Shown here: positions 9,576 through 18,303 of the stretch, one piece after another
How positions within the stretch are numbered: position 1 is the first letter of the stretch
Layout of the letters: each line of letters starts with the position of its first letter
NCBI GenBank assembly: GCA_902511405.1
Contig: CABXEZ010000008.1
Location: forward strand, 1-51,647
Origin: an uncultured Alphaproteobacteria bacterium
GTDB taxonomy: Bacteria > Pseudomonadota > Alphaproteobacteria > HIMB59 > GCA-002718135
Direction of reading: 5' to 3'
DNA: 51,647 nt
Program-made: the position numbers and the translations under genes
Notes under the pieces: model-generated
Databases searched by the model: none
Told to the model about the DNA's origin: nothing
Seen by the model: the letters and a program-made list of their open reading frames with translations, nothing else

Positions 9576-11295
9576 TTTTAGCTAGTATCTTTCTTTGAAT
9601 GAACCACTGTTGAGCAATAGAAAGAATATTATTTACTGACCAATAAAGTACTAAACCTGCTGCAAATCCCGCTAATACAAAAGTAAAAACAAATGGAAGT
9701 AAAGCAAATATCTTAGCTTGTGTCGGATCCGCTGGTGCTGGATTCAATTTTTGTTGAAGCCACATAGTAGAGCCCATTAAAATTGGAAGTATACCAATAT
9801 TTATAATGGATAAAAATCCTGGAACATCCCAAGAGATTAAACCAAAAACAGTTAAAATCCCTAAAGGGTCAGGAGCTGATAAATCATGAATCCAACCGTA
9901 GAATGGCGCATGATACATTTCAATAGTAACAAAAAGAACTTTATAAAGTGAGAAAAATATTGGTATTTGAACTAATATTGGCAAACATCCTGCAACAGGG
10001 TTTGCTCCTTCTCTTTTGTATAATGCCATCAGTTCCTGTTGCATTTTTTGTCGATCATTAGGATACGTCTCTTTTAATCGTTGCATTTCAGGTTGAAGTT
10101 TTTTCATTTTTGCCATTGATTTGAATGACGCATGTGCCAATGGAAAAAGGATTAGTCGCATCAATATAGTAAAGGCAATTATTGCCAGACCAAAATTTCC
10201 TGCGTACCCATAGAACCAATTAATGGCGTATGAAACAGGTTTGGTTAAAAAAGCAAACCAACCCCAATCAATTGCATCTGTAAAACGTGGTATGGATAGC
10301 TCATCAAGATAATCACTTAGGATATTAAGTTTTTTTGCACCAGCAAATAATTTCCCCTGATATCTAATTGTTTCACCTGGGGATACATCAAATATTTGAC
10401 CAACATACCCAGTTCTATAGCTATCTCTTCCATTATTACCATGACGATAGTTAACATTTATTGGCTCGTTAGGATCAGGAATTAAGACTGACATCCAATA
10501 CTTATCTGTGAATCCTAACCAACCTCCTTGGCCTTTTGCATCACAAAAAGTATCCTTAACAGGCATACTAGCAGAACAGTCATCCAGCAAATCATCATAA
10601 TTTTTTTCAAGAAGTTCATCATTAACGAGACTTATTAAGCCTTCATGTAAAATAAAAAAATTAATTGTCTTAGGTGTATTAATTCTCTTTATTAATCTGT
10701 AGGGATAAATTTCTAATTTAGAGGAACTGTTGTTAATTACTTCTTGAGTAATTGAAAACATATAATTTTCATCAATTGAAAAATTAATTATGAAAGTATT
10801 ATCATCATCACTAGTCCAGCTTAGATTTACTGAATTTCCTGGAGTTAAATTCGAAGAATCTGATTTCCAAATAGTATCTAAATTTGGTAATTGTGCTTGT
10901 TGATTATTTAATGCTTTCCAGCCAAACTCTATATAGTAAGGATTCGATGTTCCATCAGGAGATAATAAATCAATATTATCTGAGTTATCTTCTAAGCTAA
11001 CTTTATAATCAGATAGAGTTAAATCATCTAAAATTGCACCTTTTAGATTAATTGAACCTGACAAAGATGGAGTTTCAATATTTACTCTTTCATCTATATC
11101 AAGAACATCTTCCTTAGGTTTAATAATTTCAATTACATTTGTTTTGGGTTCATCAATTGATGTAGCAGGAGCTATAACTTCATTTTCTACATTTTGTGTT
11201 GGCTCCGATATAGGTGTTGGAAAAAGAAGTTGAAAGAAGATAATTATGGCTATTGAAATTGCAATTGCTAAAAATAAGTTTTTTTGTTCATTCAT
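9568..11295 (-). CDS. yidC: membrane protein insertase YidC
   Basis: Inner-membrane insertase working alone or with SecYEG. I place the start at ATG 11295-11293 ([14 protein letters not shown]); the open frame runs upstream to 11364, but that extension lies inside yidD and does not look like YidC. The protein of 575 residues has an N-terminal membrane segment (about 6-24), a large periplasmic domain (about 40-330), then the conserved core: [20 protein letters not shown], the charged loop [19 protein letters not shown], and the later helices with [11 protein letters not shown] and [19 protein letters not shown]. Its start overlaps yidD by 8 bases, as expected for the rpmH-rnpA-yidD-yidC operon. 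Confidence 0.95.
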   Translation of the reverse strand: MNEQKNLFLAIAISIAIIIFFQLLFPTPISEPTQNVENEVIAPATSIDEPKTNVIEIIKPKEDVLDIDERVNIETPSLSGSINLKGAILDDLTLSDYKVSLEDNSDNIDLLSPDGTSNPYYIEFGWKALNNQQAQLPNLDTIWKSDSSNLTPGNSVNLSWTSDDDNTFIINFSIDENYMFSITQEVINNSSSKLEIYPYRLIKRINTPKTINFFILHEGLISLVNDELLEKNYDDLLDDCSASMPVKDTFCDAKGQGGWLGFTDKYWMSVLIPDPNEPINVNYRHGNNGRDSYRTGYVGQIFDVSPGETIRYQGKLFAGAKKLNILSDYLDELSIPRFTDAIDWGWFAFLTKPVSYAINWFYGYAGNFGLAIIAFTILMRLILFPLAHASFKSMAKMKKLQPEMQRLKETYPNDRQKMQQELMALYKREGANPVAGCLPILVQIPIFFSLYKVLFVTIEMYHAPFYGWIHDLSAPDPLGILTVFGLISWDVPGFLSIINIGILPILMGSTMWLQQKLNPAPADPTQAKIFALLPFVFTFVLAGFAAGLVLYWSVNNILSIAQQWFIQRKILAKNE

Positions 11296-11539
11296 ATTTA
11301 TTTTTTTCCATCTTTGTTGGTAAAGGGTCATATCCATGACCTCCCCATGGGTGACATTTCCCAATTCTTTTAATTGATAAATAAGTTCCTTTTATTAATC
11401 CGTATTCCTTTAAGGACTCCACCGCATACTCTGAGCAAGTAGGCATGAAACGACAATTTGAACCTAACATTGGAGATATTACAAGTTGATATCCTCGAAT
11501 GAATAATACTAAAGGAAATATTATAATTTTATTTAACAT
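11288..11539 (-). CDS. yidD: membrane protein insertion efficiency factor YidD
   Basis: Small membrane-associated protein (83 aa) that assists YidC-dependent insertion. An amphipathic N-terminal helix is followed by the family signature: [19 protein letters not shown] with its cysteines, and [18 protein letters not shown]. It overlaps rnpA by 11 bases and yidC by 8, so translation of the three is probably coupled. Confidence 0.95.
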   Translation of the reverse strand: MLNKIIIFPLVLFIRGYQLVISPMLGSNCRFMPTCSEYAVESLKEYGLIKGTYLSIKRIGKCHPWGGHGYDPLPTKMEKNKYE

Positions 11540-11861
11540 TAATAACCTTATCTAACTCCTCTAATAAATCTTTAAATTTGGTATCCAAAATTGATGTTTT
11601 GGCTATTAGCACATAATAAGTATTTGTTTTACATTTAATCAATATTTTTTTTGCCAATTCCCTCATAATTCTTTTTGCTTTATTCCTTTTCACTGCATTA
11701 CCAATTTTTTTAGTAGCAGTGTAGCCGATCCCTATTTTATTATCTAAATCTTGATTTATCAACTTTTGGACGTTGATATTGTTGCTTCGAATAAACACAC
11801 CATTATCTCTGACATGAACAAAAGTTGCTCTTTTTTTTATGGTAAATAATTGTGGGGCCAT
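11529..11861 (-). CDS. rnpA: ribonuclease P protein component
   Basis: Protein cofactor of RNase P, processing tRNA 5' ends. The N-terminal [11 protein letters not shown] and the RNA-binding signature [20 protein letters not shown] are clear; 110 residues is normal. It starts 9 bases after the rpmH stop. The RNase P RNA itself is not in this window. Confidence 0.93.
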   Translation of the reverse strand: MAPQLFTIKKRATFVHVRDNGVFIRSNNINVQKLINQDLDNKIGIGYTATKKIGNAVKRNKAKRIMRELAKKILIKCKTNTYYVLIAKTSILDTKFKDLLEELDKVINVK

Positions 11862-11870
11862 AAGGCCTAC

Positions 11871-12005
11871 TTAAGCGCTAAGTTGAGCTCTTCCTTTTGC
11901 ACGACGACGGTTTATAATTTGCCTTCCAGCTTTAGTTGCCATTCTAGCTCTAAACCCGTGTCTACGTTTTCTTATAAGTTTACTTGGTTGATATGTTCTT
12001 TTCAT
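11871..12005 (-). CDS. rpmH: 50S ribosomal protein L34
   Basis: A 44-residue basic protein, missed by longer-ORF scans, translated from ATG 12005-12003 to TAA 11873-11871. It begins [20 protein letters not shown] and ends GRAQLSA, the L34 sequence almost in full. It heads the rpmH-rnpA-yidD-yidC run, the order found in most bacteria. Confidence 0.97.
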   Translation of the reverse strand: MKRTYQPSKLIRKRRHGFRARMATKAGRQIINRRRAKGRAQLSA

Positions 12006-12026
12006 AATTTAACTAATTTTTGAGCC

Positions 12027-12055
12027 CTATTACGAATTGATCGTATATAAGTCAA
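12027..12055 (-). promoter_or_regulatory. candidate sigma-70 promoter for rpmH operon
   Basis: On the minus strand TTGACT (12055-12050) is followed after exactly 17 bases by TAATAG (12032-12027) and then GGGC, about 20 bases before the rpmH start. The -35 match is strong and the -10 match weak. The position in the rpmH/panC divergent gap supports it; no start-site data are available. Confidence 0.45.
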
Positions 12056-12073
12056 ATAGATACTCAAAAAAAT

Positions 12074-12907
12074 ATGAAAATAATCAAAAATATATCAGAA
12101 ATCACTCAAATAGTGTCTGATTTACACAAAAATAAAAAACAAATTAACCTTATTCCAACTATGGGAAATATTCACGCTGGACATCTGTCATTACTAACTG
12201 AAGCTAAAAAATTTGATGGGACAAATATTGTTAGTATTTTTATTAACCCTGCTCAATTTAATGAAGAAAATGATTTTACAAACTATCCCAAAACATTTGA
12301 CATAGATGTAGATATATTAGCGAAGGCAAACTGTGAAATCATTTTTGCGCCTTCCATAAAAGAAATATATCCAAGAGGTGCTAATTCAAAAAAAACAGTA
12401 TTCAAATATAGAGATATACTTTGCGATATATCGAGATCAGGACATTTTGATGGAGTAACAACAATTGTCAAAATTCTATTTGATTTAATAAAACCCTCTA
12501 GAGTTTTTTTTGGTGAAAAAGATTTTCAACAATTAAAAATAATTGAGCAGCTAATTATTCAAAATAACTTAAAAATAAATTTAATTAAATGTCCTTCAAT
12601 TCGAGATTTAAATGGTATGAGTTACTCATCGCGTTATTCAACTTTCAGTCAAAATCAACGATTACAATTTGATGAATGTGCTAAAATTATAAACTCAAAA
12701 TTAATAAATTTAAAAAAAAATTTAAACCGAGAAATTTTACAAAGTATAGAAGACGAATTAAAAAGTTCTGGAATATCAAATATTGATTACTGTGAAGTAA
12801 GAAGTGAAGAAAATTTGAAAATCAGTAAGTTAAATGAAAAATCAAGATTGTTTATTGCTTTCTACTTAAGCAAAATTAGAGTTATTGATAACTTTATTTT
12901 ATACTAG
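12074..12907 (+). CDS. panC: pantoate--beta-alanine ligase (pantothenate synthetase)
   Basis: Joins pantoate and beta-alanine with ATP to make pantothenate, the CoA precursor. The nucleotidyl-transfer signature is IPTMGNIHAGHLSL (His-x-Gly-His type), followed by SIFINPAQFNEENDF, FFGEKDFQQL and SSRYSTFS, all diagnostic. 277 residues is normal. It is divergent from rpmH and converges on a flavin-binding gene with interlocking stops (CTAG, 12904-12907). panB is not nearby. Confidence 0.95.
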   Translation: MKIIKNISEITQIVSDLHKNKKQINLIPTMGNIHAGHLSLLTEAKKFDGTNIVSIFINPAQFNEENDFTNYPKTFDIDVDILAKANCEIIFAPSIKEIYPRGANSKKTVFKYRDILCDISRSGHFDGVTTIVKILFDLIKPSRVFFGEKDFQQLKIIEQLIIQNNLKINLIKCPSIRDLNGMSYSSRYSTFSQNQRLQFDECAKIINSKLINLKKNLNREILQSIEDELKSSGISNIDYCEVRSEENLKISKLNEKSRLFIAFYLSKIRVIDNFILY

Positions 12908-13515
12908 GGTATGATCCACTGAAAAGATGGTATTTTTTTCTCAAAAATAATCTTCAATCTTCTGTGTCCACTAGCAGCTAAGTAGAGCCAATCAATTTGC
13001 TTAATTTGATTTTGAACAACTGTGAAATTTTTATAACCCTTTTCACTTTCTTCAAGAGTAGGTTCTCTGCCTCCAAGACTCTCATCAATCCCATCTTCTG
13101 GTAAGTTGGTAGGAGAGCTAGGAGCTTTTTCAGTTAAATAACATTTTCTACTAAACAATTTTGTTTTATCCCACATTTCTTCGGTAACTTTATTTTGATT
13201 ATTAATTGTAGATGTTGTTTTAATGCGCAATTGGATTTTTAATTTATAATCATAAAAAACAAATAAAGAATTATTGTTTTGTTGAAGGCTGAAAACCTTT
13301 GGGGATCTAAAGTCAGTATGAAAATTTAAAATCATATTTAGAGAGTCAAATTGACGTAAAACTACTACCCTTGACTCAATATTATTTTCATTATCTATAT
13401 TACAAAAAGCAGGTGTATGAAAAGTATGCTTTCTATCTTTAACACCTCGAGTTAAATTTCTTTTGATATCCTCAAAAATTTCACTGGTATTTTCTTTTGA
13501 AAGCATCGACATCAT
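12904..13515 (-). CDS. pyridoxamine 5'-phosphate oxidase-like FMN-binding protein
   Basis: Split-barrel flavin-binding protein of the PNPOx-like superfamily, 203 aa. Recognisable elements are PAFCNIDNENNIESRVVVLR (first barrel strands, where FMN phosphate normally contacts the Arg), NFHTDFRSPKV, and a C-terminal QIDWLYLAASGHRRLKI strand. It resembles the alphaproteobacterial PNPOx-like group rather than classical PdxH, whose C-terminal signature I do not see. Substrate unknown. Three nearby Met codons (residues 1, 2, 4) leave the exact start uncertain. Confidence 0.7.
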   Translation of the reverse strand: MMSMLSKENTSEIFEDIKRNLTRGVKDRKHTFHTPAFCNIDNENNIESRVVVLRQFDSLNMILNFHTDFRSPKVFSLQQNNNSLFVFYDYKLKIQLRIKTTSTINNQNKVTEEMWDKTKLFSRKCYLTEKAPSSPTNLPEDGIDESLGGREPTLEESEKGYKNFTVVQNQIKQIDWLYLAASGHRRLKIIFEKKIPSFQWIIP

Positions 13516-13552
13516 TCATGTAATATAAATTGTTTTAAAAAAATAGCTAGAT

Positions 13553-14338
13553 ATGAGCAATAATAAAATAAATACCTTAGTAGGTGAGGAGCATATAAAA
13601 ATTTTATTTTCTATTTTTAAAAATCATGATGCAGAACTTCGTTTGGTAGGCGGCAGTATACGAGATGTTATGATGAGTAGGGATGCTAGCGATATAGATT
13701 CTGCAACTACGTTAGAGCCTAATGATGTGCTCAAGTTACTTAAAAAAAATAATATTGAATATGATGATTTTGCGATTAGGTACGGATCCATTATTGCCTA
13801 TCCAAATAATAAGAAAATTCAAATCACTTCTCTAAGAGAGGACATTAATCAACTAGGGAGACATACTTCTGTATTATTTACCAAGGATTGGATGAAGGAT
13901 GCAGCAAGGCGAGATTTTACATTTAATGCTTTGTATCTTGGGGAAGATTGTAAACTGTATGATTATTATAATGGTCAACAAGACCTTCAGTCAAAAGTCA
14001 TAAAATTTATAGGAGAAATTGAGGATAGAATAAAGGAAGATTACTTGAGAATTTACAGATATTTTCGTTTTCTTGGTTTATTTGACCTGCCTTTAATAGA
14101 TAAAAAAACTCAATCAATTGTTGAAAAATATATTCATGAATCACTAGCCGTTTTAACGAATGATGTCATACGTCAAGAAGTCTTAAAAATGTTTAATATG
14201 CCTTTTCCTCTAAATTGTTTTTATCGATCTCACGTTAAATTCAAGTGGGTAGAAATACTCAAAGAACATTTTATTAAAACAAATTATGAGTTAGGTCTAA
14301 AAAAGTGTCTAAATAAAATAGATAGTATTATAAATTAG
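13553..14338 (+). CDS. CCA tRNA nucleotidyltransferase/poly(A) polymerase family, short form
   Basis: Class II nucleotidyltransferase that adds or repairs the tRNA 3' CCA end. The head domain is complete: RLVGGSIRDVMM glycine motif, the catalytic pair in DIDSATTL, and KDWMKDAARRDFTFNALYLG; the neck motif DYLRIYRYFRFLGLF follows. The protein stops after 261 residues, well below the usual length of about 380-420, so the body and tail domains that hold tRNA are mostly missing. The end is in frame and overlaps the HxlR gene by 11 bases, so this is either a streamlined enzyme or a truncated one. Confidence 0.8.
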   Translation: MSNNKINTLVGEEHIKILFSIFKNHDAELRLVGGSIRDVMMSRDASDIDSATTLEPNDVLKLLKKNNIEYDDFAIRYGSIIAYPNNKKIQITSLREDINQLGRHTSVLFTKDWMKDAARRDFTFNALYLGEDCKLYDYYNGQQDLQSKVIKFIGEIEDRIKEDYLRIYRYFRFLGLFDLPLIDKKTQSIVEKYIHESLAVLTNDVIRQEVLKMFNMPFPLNCFYRSHVKFKWVEILKEHFIKTNYELGLKKCLNKIDSIIN

Positions 14339-14687
14339 CTACTTCAGTGTAATTTTTTTCTATCACTTTATTTAGCGTTCTTTTTTTTCTATCACCCCAA
14401 TGATGTAATGATTTTAAAATGGGCAAACTAGATCTTCCTAAATCAGTAAGGGAATATTCAACTTTTGGAGGAATTATATCATAAACTTTTCTATTAATTA
14501 GTTTGTCACGTTCCATTTCCCTTAGTTGTTTGGTTAACATTTGTTGTGTAACATCTCCTAATGATCTACGAAGAGCACCAAAACGCATTGTGTTTTGTGA
14601 TAATTGAAAAATAATATTTATTTTCCATTTTCCTCCAAGTATAGTTAATGCATTTGTAACTGGGCAAATATTTTGCTTGTTTTTCAT
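14328..14687 (-). CDS. HxlR-family winged-helix transcriptional regulator
   Basis: 119-residue MarR/HxlR-type repressor. The family N-terminus CPVTNALTILGGKWKINIIF contains the conserved Cys, GGKW follows it, and the recognition-helix region is RRSLGDVTQQMLTKQLREME, with the wing at YDIIPPKVEYSLTDLG. HxlR regulators often sense aldehydes, quinones or oxidants through that Cys. It is divergent from a CDGSH iron-sulfur gene with a TATAGTA/TACTATA inverted repeat between them, so control of that gene and of itself is the likely job. Confidence 0.88.
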   Translation of the reverse strand: MKNKQNICPVTNALTILGGKWKINIIFQLSQNTMRFGALRRSLGDVTQQMLTKQLREMERDKLINRKVYDIIPPKVEYSLTDLGRSSLPILKSLHHWGDRKKRTLNKVIEKNYTEVANL

Positions 14688-14702
14688 ATCAGTATGATTT
14701 TA

Positions 14703-14729
14703 TATAGTATAACAAATAAATGTACTATA
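14703..14729. promoter_or_regulatory. inverted repeat, candidate HxlR operator
   Basis: TATAGTA (14703-14709), 13-base spacer, TACTATA (14723-14729): a perfect 7-bp inverted repeat in the 135-base gap between the HxlR gene and the CDGSH gene. A further ATACTAGG (14752-14759) repeats the ACTA core. Its position 16 bases upstream of the HxlR start fits an autoregulatory operator. Confidence 0.45.
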
Positions 14730-14822
14730 GACAATTTTTACATACTAGGCAAAAAAAATTGCCTAATTGCCAATCGTATTAATTTAATTATTTATTTATT
14801 TAGAAATAAAAAGGAGTTAAAA

Positions 14823-15065
14823 ATGATTAATAAAGCAAAAATAGTTAAGGAAGGCAATTATGTTTTGGAGGTAGAAGAAGGTAAGACTTATCACTGGTGC
14901 CAATGTGGAAAGAGTAGTAATCAGCCTTTTTGTGATGGGTCACATACAAAAACTACCTTTAAAAGTATATCTTTCACTGCAGAAAAATCTGGTAATGTAT
15001 ATTTTTGTGGATGTAAACAAACATCCAATCAACCATTTTGTGATGGAAGTCATGTGAATTTATAA
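14823..15065 (+). CDS. double CDGSH iron-sulfur domain protein
   Basis: 80-residue protein with two CDGSH [2Fe-2S] sites: C26, C28, C37, H41 and C62, C64, C73, H77 (both ending FCDGSH). Such miniature proteins carry two redox-active clusters and are thought to act in iron-sulfur or redox handling. The start is ATG 14823 because a textbook AAGGAG (14811-14816) lies 6 bases upstream; the open frame runs further upstream without support. The neighbour is a divergent HxlR regulator, which suggests redox or aldehyde-linked control. Confidence 0.9.
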   Translation: MINKAKIVKEGNYVLEVEEGKTYHWCQCGKSSNQPFCDGSHTKTTFKSISFTAEKSGNVYFCGCKQTSNQPFCDGSHVNL

Positions 15066-15105
15066 ATAATTTGAAATTAATAATTTGATAACCATTTAGA
15101 ATACT

Positions 15106-15963
15106 ATGAGAAAAATTGTTGCTGTTAAAGATTGTATGAAAACTTTTGAAGGAGATGGTATTCCTGTGACAAGGGCATTTCCTGTTCCTGAAATGAGAGA
15201 AAATGATCCATTTCTTTTATTTGATCATTTTGGGCCAATAAATTATGAACCAGGAGGAGCAACGGGCGTCCCAGCTCACCCTCACTGTGGCTTTGAAGCA
15301 ATCACATATTTATTAGGTGGAGAAGTTGAGCATAAAGACTCTTGGGGTGGTCAAGCTGCTATTGAAACAGGAGACATTCAGTGGATGACTACAGGCTCAG
15401 GTCTCATACACTCAGAATTAGTTACAGATAAATTTAAAAATAGTGGTGGAGTAATGCAAGGATTACAAATTTGGGTAAACCTTCCACAAAAATATAAGAA
15501 CGTCAAACCATGGTATCAACATGTTAAAAAAAATGACATTCCTACAATCAATGAAGGTAATGATGTTTCAATTAAAGTACTTGTTGGAAAGGTTAAAAAT
15601 ACTTCTTCAGCTGTGCAAACATACTCCCCCGTTTCAATTTTTGATGTTCAGTTTACAAAACCAAGTTTAATAGATTTAGATATTCCAAAAAATCAAACGG
15701 TAATGGTGTATATTATAGACGGAGAATTAAAATTTCATGATGACAACCAAATCGCTAGAAAAGGACAGATGGTTTATTTTGATCAGTCATCTGATTTGAT
15801 TAATTTAACGTCTATTTCACCAACTGGATCTTATTTAGTTTTAGCGGGGGAGCCATTAAATGAACCTGTTGTAAGGTACGGCCCTTTCGTTACAAATACA
15901 GAAGGGGATATGAAGAAGGCAATGTTAGATTATCAAAATGGGAAAATGGGAACTCTTAGCTAA
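15106..15963 (+). CDS. pirin family protein
   Basis: Bicupin of the pirin family, 285 aa. The metal site of the N-terminal cupin is visible as PAHPHCGFEAITYLL and SGLIHSEL (His-x-His, then His and Glu). Bacterial pirins have been linked to quercetin dioxygenase activity or to modulation of metabolic enzymes, so the function here is open. It follows the CDGSH gene by about 40 bases on the same strand and converges on trmL with interlocking stops (CTAA 15960-15963). Confidence 0.88.
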   Translation: MRKIVAVKDCMKTFEGDGIPVTRAFPVPEMRENDPFLLFDHFGPINYEPGGATGVPAHPHCGFEAITYLLGGEVEHKDSWGGQAAIETGDIQWMTTGSGLIHSELVTDKFKNSGGVMQGLQIWVNLPQKYKNVKPWYQHVKKNDIPTINEGNDVSIKVLVGKVKNTSSAVQTYSPVSIFDVQFTKPSLIDLDIPKNQTVMVYIIDGELKFHDDNQIARKGQMVYFDQSSDLINLTSISPTGSYLVLAGEPLNEPVVRYGPFVTNTEGDMKKAMLDYQNGKMGTLS

Positions 15964-16412
15964 ATATTATTTGTTTGTCGAAGTCCTTCTCCCAAGACCA
16001 AAGCAACGGAACTACTTAAATTTATTGATCTGACTCCCTCTTTCATTGGTATAGTTAATCGGTGATCAACTATTTCATGAACGTAATCAGGGACCCCGGC
16101 ACTTTCTCTTCCAAACAAGAGAATATCTGATGAGTGAAATTGAAATGTATAGAAGCTTTGATTAGTTTTAGTGGTCATTAGTATTAACCTAAATTTATTT
16201 TTTTGTGACCACTCATAAAAATGTTCCCAATCGACATGTCTTTGATAGTCAATATGATCGATATAGTCCATGGCACTTCTTTTGAATTTTTTATCATCGA
16301 AAATAAAGCCTGTTGGCTCAATAATATCTACCGAAACGCTTAAACAAGCACCCAGTCGAAATATATTGCCTGTATTTTGAGGTATGTCGGGTTGATATAG
16401 TGCTATTCTCAT
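15960..16412 (-). CDS. trmL: tRNA (cytidine/uridine(34)-2'-O)-methyltransferase TrmL
   Basis: SPOUT methyltransferase methylating the wobble ribose of tRNA-Leu isoacceptors. Starts MRIALYQPDIPQNTGNIFRL; the knotted SAM-binding part shows LLFGRESAGVP and LTIPMKEGVRSINLSSSVAL. 150 residues is the typical minimal TrmL. It is divergent from petA with a 95-base gap. Confidence 0.93.
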   Translation of the reverse strand: MRIALYQPDIPQNTGNIFRLGACLSVSVDIIEPTGFIFDDKKFKRSAMDYIDHIDYQRHVDWEHFYEWSQKNKFRLILMTTKTNQSFYTFQFHSSDILLFGRESAGVPDYVHEIVDHRLTIPMKEGVRSINLSSSVALVLGEGLRQTNNI

Positions 16413-16457
16413 AAATTATTGTCTACAGTATTTATATGATTGCGTCACGCTGGCACA

Positions 16458-16463
16458 TATAAT
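16458..16463 (+). promoter_or_regulatory. -10 box candidate upstream of petABC, with a GC-rich block before it
   Basis: A perfect TATAAT lies 45 bases before the petA ATG. No -35 at normal spacing is convincing. Immediately upstream is a GC-rich block, TGCGTCACGCTGGCAC (16441-16456), containing GCGTCACGC, conspicuous in an otherwise A/T-only gap; an activator site is possible. A weak AAGGGA (16493-16498) precedes the start. Confidence 0.35.
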
Positions 16464-16507
16464 TTGGTATTTTTTTTCGAATATAAGTTATAAGGGAAAA
16501 CAAATTT

Positions 16508-17035
16508 ATGACAGATAATCCAGATAATAAAAGAAGAGATTTTTTACAACTAAGTACCATTTCAATTGGTGCAGTTGGAACAGCTGCTTTTATATGGCCT
16601 TTCCTTAAAAGTATGAGTCCCGCAGAGGATACTCTGGCACTTGGAACAACTGAAGTTGATGTGAGCTCAATAGAAGAGGGGCAAAGCGTAACAGTAAAAT
16701 GGAGAGGTAAGCCAGTATTTATTCGAAAAAGAACAAAAGATGAAATTGATGAAGCTAAAACAGTTAATATTGCTGACTTAAAAGATCCTGAAGAAGACAT
16801 AAACCGTGTGAAAAAAGATGAATGGTTAGTATTGGTTGGTGTTTGCACTCATCTTGGATGTGTTCCTCTTGGTCAAAAATTAACTGACAGTAAAGGTGAA
16901 TATAATGGTTGGTATTGTCCTTGCCACGGTTCACATTATGACACTTCTGGAAGAATAAGAAAAGGGCCTGCACCTGAAAACCTTGCAGTACCGCCATATT
17001 CTTTTTTAAACGATACAACAATTAAGATTGGTTAA
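16508..17035 (+). CDS. petA: ubiquinol-cytochrome c reductase, Rieske iron-sulfur subunit
   Basis: Iron-sulfur subunit of the bc1 complex, passing electrons from ubiquinol to cytochrome c1. A twin-arginine signal-anchor (RRDFLQ at residues 9-14, hydrophobic to about 33) is retained as the membrane anchor. Cluster ligands are C113 and H115 (CTHLGC) and C137 and H140 (CPCHGS), with the C118-C139 disulfide pair. 175 residues is normal. petB begins 2 bases after the stop. Confidence 0.96.
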   Translation: MTDNPDNKRRDFLQLSTISIGAVGTAAFIWPFLKSMSPAEDTLALGTTEVDVSSIEEGQSVTVKWRGKPVFIRKRTKDEIDEAKTVNIADLKDPEEDINRVKKDEWLVLVGVCTHLGCVPLGQKLTDSKGEYNGWYCPCHGSHYDTSGRIRKGPAPENLAVPPYSFLNDTTIKIG

Positions 17036-17037
17036 TT

Positions 17038-18303
17038 ATGAGCGGCAATTCAGAACCTAAAAAATACAAAAATCCTGTTTTAAACTGGATAGAATTTAGA
17101 CTTCCAATAATATCATATTTTCAAAAAGAGTATGGTGAGTACCCAATGCCTAAAAATTGTAATTATTTTTGGAGTTTTGGTGCTTTAGCAACAATCACTT
17201 TAATTACAATGATAGTGAGTGGTATTTTTCTTGCTATGAATTATACACCTCATACTGAAATGGCTTTCGATAGTGTTGAGAGAATAATGAGAGACGTTAA
17301 CTATGGTTGGCTCTTAAGATATATTCATTCAAACGGAGCTTCGTTTTTCTTTATTATAGTCTTTATTCATATTGTCAGAGCAATGTATTATGGCTCTTAT
17401 AAGTTTCCGAGAGAACTCAATTGGATATTAGGTGTTTTTATATTTCTGTTAATGATGGCAACGTCATTTCTTGGATATACGCTTCCATGGGGACAGATGT
17501 CTTATTGGGGAGCAACTGTTATCACTAACTTATTCAGCGCTATTCCAATTGTAGGTGAGGGATTAAAGACTTGGCTACTTGGAGATTACACTGTCGGAAA
17601 TGCAACATTAAACAGGTTTTTTGCGCTTCATTATGTTCTTCCATTTGTTATATTCGGCGTTGTGGGTTTGCATGTTGCAGCAGTTCATGTTCACGGATCA
17701 AATAATCCTGCTGGAATTGATATCAGATCTAAAAACGATACCGTAAACTTTTTCCCTTACATGCTAATTAAAGATACCATAGCAGTATGTGTTTTTGGTG
17801 TACTTATTTCTGCAGTTATATTCTTTGGCCCTAACTTAATGGCAGAGGTCGATAATTATATACCTGCTGATCCACTAGTTACACCTGCCCATATTGTTCC
17901 TAACTGGTATTTAGCGCCATTTTATGCAATTTTACGAGCTGTACCTGATAAGTTAGGTGGTGTGTTGTTGATGTTTGGAGCGATAGCAATTCTTTTTGTT
18001 CTTCCATGGTTGGATACATCAAAAGTGAGAAGTTGTAATTTCAGACCTATGTACAAATGGTTTATGATGTTATTTTTTGTAAACTTTTTTGTTCTCGGCT
18101 ATGTTGGTATGTTGCCTGCTGAAGGTTTATATCTTTTAATAGCAAGAATTGGTCTGATATATTATTTTGGTTTCTTTATTGTTATAACACCGCTTATTGG
18201 ATGGATAGAAAAACCAAAAGAACTTCCTTTAAGTATTAGTGATGTATATCTTGGTGGTGGAAAAGAAGCACCTGTGCCTGTAAGTGAAAAAGAAATTCAT
18301 TAA
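17038..18303 (+). CDS. petB: ubiquinol-cytochrome c reductase, cytochrome b subunit
   Basis: Membrane core of bc1 with both quinone sites. Eight or so membrane helices are apparent; heme-ligand histidines lie in helix B (RYIHSNGASFFFI, then FIHIVRA) and helix D (FFALHYVLPFVI, then LHVAAVHVHGS). The PDKLGGV segment and the Qo-site PEWY variant PNWYLAPFYAILR are present. At 421 residues it is the full-length single cytochrome b, not split as in cyanobacteria. It directly abuts petC (stop 18301-18303, next ATG 18304). Confidence 0.97.
   Translation: MSGNSEPKKYKNPVLNWIEFRLPIISYFQKEYGEYPMPKNCNYFWSFGALATITLITMIVSGIFLAMNYTPHTEMAFDSVERIMRDVNYGWLLRYIHSNGASFFFIIVFIHIVRAMYYGSYKFPRELNWILGVFIFLLMMATSFLGYTLPWGQMSYWGATVITNLFSAIPIVGEGLKTWLLGDYTVGNATLNRFFALHYVLPFVIFGVVGLHVAAVHVHGSNNPAGIDIRSKNDTVNFFPYMLIKDTIAVCVFGVLISAVIFFGPNLMAEVDNYIPADPLVTPAHIVPNWYLAPFYAILRAVPDKLGGVLLMFGAIAILFVLPWLDTSKVRSCNFRPMYKWFMMLFFVNFFVLGYVGMLPAEGLYLLIARIGLIYYFGFFIVITPLIGWIEKPKELPLSISDVYLGGGKEAPVPVSEKEIH

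Noticed and set aside
11296-11364. N-terminal extension of YidC
   Set aside because: It lies inside yidD on the same strand and lacks YidC similarity; the hydrophobic N-terminus begins right after ATG 11295-11293.
16451-16470. Sigma-54 promoter at TGGCAC upstream of petA
   Set aside because: The -24 element looks right, but the -12 GC dinucleotide is not at the required spacing; a TATAAT box overlaps it.
16432-17021. Antisense ORFs opposite petA and many other minus/plus shadow ORFs
   Set aside because: They lack ribosome sites and domain signatures and lie fully within well-identified genes on the other strand.
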